Of a DNA stretch of 5,727 bases, positions 1 through 5,727 are shown in pieces; position 1 is the stretch's first letter, and every line of letters begins with the position of its first letter. The stretch spans positions 1 to 5,727 of the forward strand of contig JALOLM010000322.1 of the NCBI GenBank assembly GCA_025455985.1, read 5' to 3'. The translations under genes and the position numbers were made by a program. The stretch comes from Candidatus Nanopelagicales bacterium (GTDB taxonomy: Bacteria; Actinomycetota; Actinomycetes; S36-B12; UBA10799). Under the pieces are notes generated by a model, which was given only the letters and a program-made list of their open reading frames with translations, had not been told where the DNA came from and did no database searches.

Positions 1-438
1 GAGGTTCTTGGAGACCTTCTTCGGCAAGGTGAGTTGGACATCGCGGGTTCCCTTGCGCGCCTTGAATGAGGCGCTGTCGCGAAGCAGGAGCGACGACTTC
101 GGCAGCAGGGCAACGGCGGTCGGGCGCTTGAGCCCGGAGGCGCTCTTCTTGGCCACCGCGACCCGGAACTTGATCTTGTCCGTCTTGCGGGGTCCCTTCA
201 TCACCAGTGGTTCGAGGTAGACCGTGGCCTTCAGTGCGATCCTGCCGTTCTTCAGGCGCTTGAGGTATGGCGGCTGCACCCACTGCGCAGCGTTACCGGC
301 TCTGGAGATGTCGTTACGTTGGGCCGGGCTGGATGCGGCCAAGTCACTGTCCGCCGGGGTTGCGGCTGCGGCGGCCGTGAGGGTCCCCATGAGCAGGCCG
401 AGACTGACTGTGGCGACGACTGCGGTTCTCACGAGCAC
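1..438 (-). CDS. Secreted basic protein of unknown function (5' part, runs off left edge)
   Basis: Read on the minus strand, this frame is open from a GTG at 438 to base 1, giving 146 residues with no stop. The product starts MLVRTAVVATVSLGLLMGT and continues into an Ala run, which is a typical Sec signal peptide: Arg4, a hydrophobic core at residues 5-20, and probable cleavage after the Ala run near residue 26. The remainder is rich in Lys/Arg with alternating hydrophobic stretches (residues 66-78, 89-96, 132-138), suggesting a beta-rich exported domain. I recognise no family. The start at 438 is chosen because AGGAG (444-448 on the complement) lies 5 nt upstream; a second GTG at 432 is the alternative, with 11-nt spacing. 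It is divergent from the glucosidase gene. The signal-peptide core resembles that of the small secreted protein at 3688 (both have GLLMGT). The C-terminus is not in the window. Confidence 0.75.
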   Translation of the reverse strand, partial: MLVRTAVVATVSLGLLMGTLTAAAAATPADSDLAASSPAQRNDISRAGNAAQWVQPPYLKRLKNGRIALKATVYLEPLVMKGPRKTDKIKFRVAVAKKSASGLKRPTAVALLPKSSLLLRDSASFKARKGTRDVQLTLPKKVSKNL

Positions 439-443
439 GGCGA

Positions 444-448
444 CTCCT
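444..448 (-). promoter_or_regulatory. Shine-Dalgarno site of the leftward secreted-protein gene
   Basis: The complement reads AGGAG, 5 nt before the GTG at 438. It decides the start codon and is the only clear AGGAG-type ribosome binding site ahead of a start in this window; the main plus-strand starts lack one. Confidence 0.55.
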
Positions 449-471
449 GGTTGATCAAGAAGTGAGGCATC

Positions 472-477
472 ACTCTA
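472..477 (-). promoter_or_regulatory. Candidate -10 box for the leftward secreted-protein gene
   Basis: The complement reads TAGAGT, matching the TANNNT actinobacterial -10 pattern. Transcription from it would begin near 465 and give a leader of about 27 nt that includes the AGGAG site. I see no convincing -35 element at 16-18 nt. Confidence 0.35.
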
Positions 478-480
478 CAA

Positions 481-492
481 CCTGACGTCAGG
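481..492. promoter_or_regulatory. Perfect 12-bp palindrome CCTGACGTCAGG, candidate operator
   Basis: CCTGACGTCAGG equals its own reverse complement. It lies in the divergent intergenic region, immediately upstream of the leftward -10 box (472-477) and about 27 bp upstream of the rightward candidate -10 (519-524). A site for a dimeric regulator controlling one or both genes would fit this position. The bases outside it do not extend the symmetry. The regulator is unknown and the assignment is inference from symmetry and position. Confidence 0.35.
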
Positions 493-518
493 CATTCCGG
501 TCTGGTTCCAGCGCCTGC

Positions 519-524
519 CAGAAT
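519..524 (+). promoter_or_regulatory. Candidate leaderless -10 box for the glucosidase gene
   Basis: CAGAAT keeps the A2 and T6 of TANNNT and is followed by 6 nt before the GTG at 531, so transcription would start at or next to the start codon. No properly spaced Shine-Dalgarno is present; the GAGG at 526-529 is 1 nt from the GTG, too close to work. It is the weakest of four similarly placed boxes in the window. Confidence 0.35.
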
Positions 525-530
525 CGAGGT

Positions 531-2156
<1,626 letters not shown>

Positions 2157-2175
2157 ATGCACCCGCGGATCGACC

Positions 2176-2181
2176 TAGTGT
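2176..2181 (+). promoter_or_regulatory. Candidate leaderless -10 box for the acyltransferase gene
   Basis: TAGTGT matches TANNNT and is followed by 6 nt (TGGGCT) before the GTG at 2188, so the transcript would begin at the start codon. There is no Shine-Dalgarno. The gap to the glucosidase stop is only 31 bp, so the gene could also be reached by read-through. Confidence 0.45.
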
Positions 2182-2187
2182 TGGGCT

Positions 2188-3450
2188 GTGGATCGCCTGA
2201 CCGTTCTGGATGACACCTTCATCGTGCTTGAGCGCGACAACCTGCCGATGCACATCGGCTCGCTCATGATCTTCGACGGTCCGCCACCGCAATACCCGGA
2301 CCTGCTGGCCCACGTCGCCGGCCGGCTGGACAAGCTCCCGCGCTACCGGCAGGTGATCCGCGAGGTCCCCTTCAACCTGGGCCGGCCGACCTGGCAGGAC
2401 GACGAGCACTTCAATCTCGAGTACCACATCCGGCATACCGCCGTGCCCCACCCGGGCGACCGCGAGCACCTACGCGCGCTGGCTGGGCGCCAACTCAGCC
2501 ACCGCCTGGATCTGCACCGCCCGCTCTGGGAGATGTGGATGATCGAGGGCCTCGAGGACGACAAGTGGGCGATCCTGAACAAGGTCCACCACGCAATGGT
2601 CGACGGACTGTCCGGTGCGGACATCATGGAAGTCCTGCTCGACGAGTCTGAACACGTGGGACCGCCGCAGCCGTCGCAGTGGCAGCCTCAACCGCATCCG
2701 TCCACCGCCACCGTCGTGTCCGAAGCGCTGGTCGATGCGGTGCGTAATCCGGTGGGCCGGCTCGGGCATTTGATGGCCGATCTCGGGTCTCCCAAGGACG
2801 CCGTCAACAAGGTCGCATCCGCCTTGGCGGGCACCCTCCGGATCGGCGAGACCCTCGCGCACACCGAGGACCACCTGCTGGGTCAGCCCGGCCCGCACCG
2901 GCGGTGGGCTTGGGCCAATGGTGACTTGCACGAGGTGAAGCGGATCAAGACCGAACTCGGCGGCACGGTCAACGATGTGATCCTGACGGCCATCACCAAC
3001 GGCTTCCGCGAGTTCCTGCTCGGCCGCGGCGCGCAACTGTCCGAAGCTTCCTTCGTTCGCACGATGGTGCCGGTGTCCACCCGGCCCAAGGAGCAGGCCA
3101 AAGGCGGCAACGAGGTGGCGGTCATGTTCGCGGACATGCCTGTCGGTCTGGCCGACCCGGTGCAACGTTTCGAGAGCATCAAGGCCCAGATGTCCCACGC
3201 GAAGTCCAGCGGGACTGTGGAAGGCACCGATGCCTTGCTGGACAACGCGGTGTTCCTGCCGCCGATGCTGTACGCGGCGGCCGGACGCCTCGCCGCGCGG
3301 ACCCCGCAGCCTGCCGTTTCCACGATCACCACCAACGTCCCCGGCCCGCAGCGCCAGATGTTCATGCTGGGCCGGCCGATGGAGAAGATGCTGGGCTACG
3401 TGCCGTTGGGGATGAACCAGTTGTGCTGGGCTACGTGCCGTTGGGGATGA
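2188..3450 (+). CDS. WS/DGAT-family acyltransferase, C-terminus lost by a 35-bp duplication frameshift
   Basis: Members of this wax ester synthase / acyl-CoA:diacylglycerol acyltransferase family move the acyl group of acyl-CoA onto diacylglycerol or a fatty alcohol, usually at the membrane or lipid-body surface. Family features visible in order are: an N-terminal segment with DNLPMHIG (17-24), RPLWE (111-115), the catalytic HHAMVDG (134-140, His135 as the expected general base and Asp139), NDVIL (262-266), MVPVSTR (293-299) and NVPGP (383-387). Residues 1-412 are native. A perfect 35-bp tandem copy then shifts the frame, adding eight foreign residues (CWATCRWG) before TGA at 3448-3450. Removing one copy restores a 457-residue protein ending at 3596, close to the usual family length. 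The start is GTG without a Shine-Dalgarno but with a -10 box 6 nt upstream. The lost tail carries a conserved family block, so activity is doubtful, although the catalytic motif remains. Confidence 0.9.
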   Translation: MDRLTVLDDTFIVLERDNLPMHIGSLMIFDGPPPQYPDLLAHVAGRLDKLPRYRQVIREVPFNLGRPTWQDDEHFNLEYHIRHTAVPHPGDREHLRALAGRQLSHRLDLHRPLWEMWMIEGLEDDKWAILNKVHHAMVDGLSGADIMEVLLDESEHVGPPQPSQWQPQPHPSTATVVSEALVDAVRNPVGRLGHLMADLGSPKDAVNKVASALAGTLRIGETLAHTEDHLLGQPGPHRRWAWANGDLHEVKRIKTELGGTVNDVILTAITNGFREFLLGRGAQLSEASFVRTMVPVSTRPKEQAKGGNEVAVMFADMPVGLADPVQRFESIKAQMSHAKSSGTVEGTDALLDNAVFLPPMLYAAAGRLAARTPQPAVSTITTNVPGPQRQMFMLGRPMEKMLGYVPLGMNQLCWATCRWG

Positions 3451-3458
3451 ACCAGTTG
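3389..3458 (+). repeat. Perfect tandem duplication, 2 x 35 bp, inside the acyltransferase gene
   Basis: Bases 3389-3423 and 3424-3458 are identical; each begins TGCTGGGCTACG and ends AACCAGTTG. The flanking bases differ (A before unit 1 against G ending the unit; G after unit 2 against T beginning it), so the boundaries are exact and show no microhomology. Thirty-five is not a multiple of three, so the second copy shifts the reading frame. A shorter direct repeat, ATGCTGGGC, occurs at 3364-3372 and 3388-3396, and TGCTGGGC again at 3424-3431, which may have encouraged strand slippage. Confidence 0.97.
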
Positions 3459-3596
3459 GTCACCGTGGCGATCGTGTCCTACAACGGGCAGATCTGCTGC
3501 AGCCTGACGGCCGACTACGACCAGGTCCCCGACGTCGAGGTGCTCGCCGCGGGCATCGAGACCGGATTGGGGCAGCTCAGCGGCTTGGCCGGCTGA
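3447..3596 (+). pseudogene. Detached C-terminal 49 codons of the WS/DGAT gene
   Basis: This frame encodes MNQLVTVAIV, then SYNGQICCSL and DYDQVPDVEVL, ending at TGA 3594-3596. The SYNG...D..VPD pattern is the usual C-terminal block of WS/DGAT proteins, so it is the missing end of the upstream gene and not a new gene. It lies in a different frame from 2188-3450. Its possible start ATG (3447-3449) overlaps the upstream TGA as ATGA, so reinitiation after termination could in principle express it as a 49-residue fragment whose MNQL repeats the last four native residues of the large fragment. There is no Shine-Dalgarno. A dead remnant is the simpler reading. Confidence 0.75.
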
Positions 3597-3617
3597 GACC
3601 CGGTCGCGTCACCGAGT

Positions 3618-3646
3618 CGATCGGGCCCCCTGGACTGGGGCGATCG
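3618..3646 (+). terminator. Probable hairpin terminator after the acyltransferase gene
   Basis: CGATCG (3618-3623) pairs with CGATCG (3641-3646), and CCCC (3626-3629) with GGGG (3637-3640). A GG bulge lies on the left arm and the loop is 7 nt (3630-3636). The stem is about 10 bp and very GC-rich, beginning 21 bp after the restored stop at 3596. No T tract follows, as is common in GC-rich actinobacteria. An attenuator or operator-like structure is possible instead. Confidence 0.5.
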
Positions 3647-3674
3647 GTGGATGTTCGCGTGAGCGACCTCGCCC

Positions 3675-3680
3675 TACACT
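3675..3680 (+). promoter_or_regulatory. Candidate leaderless -10 box for the small secreted protein
   Basis: TACACT is the best TANNNT match in the window and lies 7 nt before the GTG at 3688. There is no Shine-Dalgarno. It sits just downstream of the hairpin at 3618-3646, so it would start a new unit. No clear -35 is visible. Confidence 0.5.
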
Positions 3681-3687
3681 TGCGCCC

Positions 3688-4023
3688 GTGAACGGTCACG
3701 GGGTTATCCGAGTCATGCTGGGTTCAGGGTTGGCAGCGGGGCTGCTGATGGGCACGGTGGGAGGTGCGGTCGCGGTCCCGGTGCCGGACGCAGTGACCGT
3801 CGATCGGCCGATGCCGAAGGAGAGGCCGGGCCCCGGTGAGCGAGTCGATCCGCGTTGTAACGCCGCGCAGAATCAGGTCACCGTTGCCGAGAACAACGTC
3901 ATGCGGGCGCGGCAGGCGGTGAAGGCTGCGCCCAAGAAGAAGAAGAAGGCGCGCAAGGCCGTACTGCGACGCGCGAAGCAGGCGCAGGCCATTGCCGAAG
4001 CGCGTGTCGAACGGTACTGCTGA
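3688..4023 (+). CDS. Small secreted lysine-rich helical protein with two cysteines, function unknown
   Basis: This 111-residue protein has a Sec signal peptide: Arg8, a hydrophobic core at 9-28 containing GLAAGLLMGT, and an AVA site giving likely cleavage after residue 29. A Pro/charged linker (30-56) follows. The remainder (57-111) is predicted to be almost entirely helical and begins and ends with cysteine (Cys57 and the C-terminal Cys111). In its middle lie PKKKKK (82-87) and further Lys/Arg residues. One model is a helical hairpin turning near AAPKKKKK with its ends tied by a disulfide; this is inference. I recognise no family. The GTG start is supported by the TACACT box 7 nt upstream and by the signal peptide beginning there. 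Its core hydrophobic stretch resembles that of the leftward secreted protein at the window's left end. It could bind anionic polymers at the cell surface, but nothing proves this. Confidence 0.75.
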   Translation: MNGHGVIRVMLGSGLAAGLLMGTVGGAVAVPVPDAVTVDRPMPKERPGPGERVDPRCNAAQNQVTVAENNVMRARQAVKAAPKKKKKARKAVLRRAKQAQAIAEARVERYC

Positions 4024-4060
4024 GCGACTCCTCGGTGCGCGCAGTTCCGGCGCCGTGCGG

Positions 4061-4066
4061 TAGACC
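4061..4066 (+). promoter_or_regulatory. Candidate leaderless -10 box for the patatin pair
   Basis: TAGACC (TANNNT-like, last base C) lies 6 nt before the GTG at 4073. The 49-bp gap after the secreted-protein gene contains no Shine-Dalgarno and no convincing terminator, so read-through from 3688 is also possible. Confidence 0.35.
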
Positions 4067-4072
4067 TGTGGT

Positions 4073-5047
4073 GTGCCTGAGATGGAGGTGCCCGGTCCAC
4101 GCTCGACCAGTGAGCGCCGGGCAGGCGATCCGATCCCGGTGGCCCGCGTTCTGCCGGGTCCAGTGCACTTCGTCATGGCCGGCGGTGGCGCGCATGGGGC
4201 GGTGCAGTGGGGCACTCTGCAAGCCCTGAGGCAGACCGACATCGTGCCGGACTCGATCATCGGCACGTCCGCAGGCGCCTTGAACGGGGCGATCATCGCC
4301 GAGGATCTGGCCTCTGGAGTCAACCGGATGAGCTACGTCTGGGGCCAGATCAACATGAGCTACTTGGTGGGGGACAAGTGGTTGGCGCGAGGGCTCAAGC
4401 AGGTGCGCTCCCCGAGCCTGATCTCCAACGTCCCGCAGGCGGCAACGCTGGAGTCCATCCTGCGCACCGAACTCATCGAGGACCTGGAGTTGCCTTTCGC
4501 CGCGGTTGCCACCGACCTGGCCAGCGGCCGGCCACACATATTCGACTCCGGACCGCTGATACCGGCGCTGCTGGCCTCATCGGCGATCCCCGGCGTGCTG
4601 CCACCGGTGTACTTCGATGACCGCCCGTTCGTCGACGGTCTGGCCTGCGCCAACCTCCCGGCCGTGCCCGCTCTGGAGCGCGGTGCGGGCAGCATCATCG
4701 TGCTCGACACAGGAACTCGGGCGGGCGGTGAAATCGGGCTGACGCCCACCAAGGTGCTTGGCCGGGTGGCGGCGATCATGGCTGCGAGTCAACGCCGGCG
4801 CCAACTTCGCCAGGCCGCAGTACAAGTACCCGTCGTGCTCCTGCCCACCCCCAGCAATCTCGGGGGGTCCATGGAGTTCCGCGACACGATGCGGGTGGCG
4901 GCCGACAGTTACACCTTGGCCCGGGCATTCCTGGCCGATCTTGCGTTGCGGGGCCGCCGCCGGTTGCGCCCTGGGCTGTACGCCCGACCCGACGACCATG
5001 CACTCAGCGATGATCTGCAACCGCTTCTGAAGGTGGTGCCGGTATGA
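4073..5047 (+). CDS. Patatin-like phospholipase with intact catalytic dyad
   Basis: This 324-residue patatin-family serine acyl hydrolase is likely to cleave acyl esters of phospholipids or acylglycerols. The N-terminal 30 residues are Pro/Arg-rich and probably disordered. The domain starts at VHFVMAGGGAHG, giving the oxyanion-hole loop GGGAHG (37-42). The nucleophile elbow GTSAG (64-68) contains Ser66, and FVDGL (186-190) supplies dyad partner Asp188; the family usually has DGG or DGA here. LPFAAVATDLASG (140-152) and ASSAIPGVLPPV (168-179) are typical core blocks. No signal peptide or membrane span is seen, so it is probably cytoplasmic or membrane-peripheral. The GTG start at 4073 is backed by TAGACC 6 nt upstream; ATG at 4082 is an alternative that changes only three residues. 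The stop overlaps the next patatin gene by ATGA, indicating coupled translation. Substrate is not determinable from sequence. Confidence 0.9.
   Translation: MPEMEVPGPRSTSERRAGDPIPVARVLPGPVHFVMAGGGAHGAVQWGTLQALRQTDIVPDSIIGTSAGALNGAIIAEDLASGVNRMSYVWGQINMSYLVGDKWLARGLKQVRSPSLISNVPQAATLESILRTELIEDLELPFAAVATDLASGRPHIFDSGPLIPALLASSAIPGVLPPVYFDDRPFVDGLACANLPAVPALERGAGSIIVLDTGTRAGGEIGLTPTKVLGRVAAIMAASQRRRQLRQAAVQVPVVLLPTPSNLGGSMEFRDTMRVAADSYTLARAFLADLALRGRRRLRPGLYARPDDHALSDDLQPLLKVVPV
5029..5036 (+). promoter_or_regulatory. Shine-Dalgarno-like site for the second patatin gene
   Basis: GAAGGTGG lies 7 nt before the ATG at 5044, inside the end of the upstream gene. It resembles AGGAGG with one mismatch and supports this ATG as the start of a translationally coupled gene. 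Confidence 0.45.
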
Positions 5048-5727
5048 GGCGACCGGTCGGGTTGGTGATGACGTTCGGACTCGCCCGCACGCCCGCGCAG
5101 GCGGGGATGCTGGAGGTCCTCGCAGAACAGGGAATCGACGCCCAGCACGTGTCCGGGACTTCGCTGGGTGCGATCAACGCCGCCGCCCACGCTGCGGGCA
5201 GGTCAACGACGGAGATCCGCGGTTTCTGGCTGTGGATGCACGACGAGATCCTCAGCAGTCCGTACAAAGCGATCGCGCGCAGCGTGGGCAGCAAGCAGTC
5301 CGCCAAACAGGTGGCACTTGTCCGGACCCGGTTGGAGGCTCTGCTGCCCGGCACCTTCGAGGAACTGGAACTGCCGCTGAGCCTGGTGGCGACCGACCTG
5401 CAGGGAGGCAACGCGACTGTCTTCGAGTCCGGGGACCTCCTGGCGGCGGTCATGGCTTCTTGCGCACTGCCGGGGCTTTTCCCTCCCGTCGAGATCGCCG
5501 GGCGTTACTACATCGACGGCGGACTGGTGGCTGGGATGCCTTTGCTGGCCTTTGCCGATCGGGTGGGCACGGCGATCGTGCTGGATGTCGGGCATTCAGC
5601 CACAACCGCGAAGATCGCCTCGGAGTACAGGTGGTGGGAAGTCGGCTCGTTGGCCTACGCCCACCAGATCCGAGAGCAGGCAGTCAATGCGCTGCACCTC
5701 GTCGCACGCCGCAAGCCGGTGGTGATG
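5044..5727 (+). CDS. Patatin-like protein with degenerate oxyanion-hole motif (3' end outside window)
   Basis: The frame is open from ATG 5044 to the right edge, giving 228 residues. It is a paralogue of the preceding gene: ELELPLSLVATDLQGG (107-122) and MASCALPGLFPPV (137-149) match the neighbour's blocks closely. The nucleophile elbow GTSLG (38-42, Ser40) and YIDGG (156-160, Asp158) are intact, so the Ser/Asp dyad is present. The N-terminal loop aligns without gaps to the usual GGGGARG but reads TFGLART (10-16): only one of the usual glycines and the AR remain. Backbone amides of this loop normally stabilise the oxyanion, so catalysis may be altered or lost. ATG overlaps the upstream TGA by ATGA, so the two are probably made together, and a heteromer of active and modified subunits is conceivable. 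The C-terminus is not visible. Confidence 0.88.
   Translation, partial: MRRPVGLVMTFGLARTPAQAGMLEVLAEQGIDAQHVSGTSLGAINAAAHAAGRSTTEIRGFWLWMHDEILSSPYKAIARSVGSKQSAKQVALVRTRLEALLPGTFEELELPLSLVATDLQGGNATVFESGDLLAAVMASCALPGLFPPVEIAGRYYIDGGLVAGMPLLAFADRVGTAIVLDVGHSATTAKIASEYRWWEVGSLAYAHQIREQAVNALHLVARRKPVVM

Noticed and set aside
8..454. Two short plus-strand frames (8-220 and 224-454) at the left end
   Set aside because: The minus strand is open across the whole region with a Shine-Dalgarno, GTG start and clear signal peptide, so these are antisense shadows.
484..509. ECF-sigma-like GGAAC / CGTC pair on the minus strand (505-509 and 484-487, 17-nt gap)
   Set aside because: The motifs are short and the CGTC lies inside the palindrome; a TAGAGT -10 downstream explains the gene equally well. 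Too weak to call.
526..529. GAGG as ribosome binding site for the glucosidase gene
   Set aside because: Only 1 nt separates it from the GTG at 531, too close to pair with 16S rRNA while the start is in the P site.
2470..3198. A 242-codon minus-strand frame opposite the acyltransferase
   Set aside because: Shadow of the WS/DGAT coding sequence; no domain, signal or start context supports it.
3424..3458. Programmed ribosomal frameshifting as the reason for the split acyltransferase frame
   Set aside because: No slippery heptamer is seen, and the perfect 35-bp duplication fully explains the frame change.
4024..4072. Possible terminator after the small secreted protein (GGCGCC region)
   Set aside because: Only short self-complementary GC runs without a stable stem-loop or T tract.

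Overview
The window looks like a chromosomal segment of a high-GC actinobacterium. The evidence is strong G/C bias at third codon positions, mostly GTG start codons, a WS/DGAT-type acyltransferase (a family best known from triacylglycerol- and wax-storing actinobacteria), and apparent leaderless promoters where the -10 box sits 6-7 nt before the start codon. I cannot name the genus. There are no RNA genes, insertion sequences, CRISPR arrays or phage genes.

Layout: (1) bases 1-438, minus strand, hold the 5' part of a gene for a small secreted basic protein of unknown function that runs off the left edge. (2) Bases 439-530 form a divergent intergenic region with a perfect 12-bp palindrome between two opposing promoters. 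(3) 531-2156 (+) encodes a complete cytoplasmic GH13 alpha-glucosidase / oligo-1,6-glucosidase-like enzyme with all catalytic residues. (4) 2188-3596 (+) is a WS/DGAT acyltransferase gene broken near its 3' end by a perfect 35-bp tandem duplication (3389-3458). The open reading frame now stops at 3450, and the last 45 native codons lie in another frame. (5) 3597-3687 contains a probable hairpin terminator and a new promoter. (6) 3688-4023 (+) encodes a 111-aa secreted, lysine-rich, helical protein with two cysteines. (7) 4073-5047 and 5044-5727 (+) are two tandem patatin-like phospholipase paralogues joined by an ATGA overlap. The second has a degenerate oxyanion-hole motif and is cut off by the right edge.

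How the genes may fit together (inference): an acyltransferase that makes neutral lipid and two patatin-type acyl hydrolases suggest a lipid storage/turnover neighbourhood, with the glucosidase feeding sugar carbon in. Each plus-strand gene or gene pair seems to have its own start-proximal promoter, so this is a set of neighbouring units and not one operon; only the patatin pair is clearly coupled. The most notable observation is the exact 35-bp duplication. It either inactivates or splits the acyltransferase, is potentially reversible, and also creates an ATGA stop/start overlap in the correct frame for the detached C-terminal piece. I see no clear evidence of a wholly new system such as a defence or mobile system.
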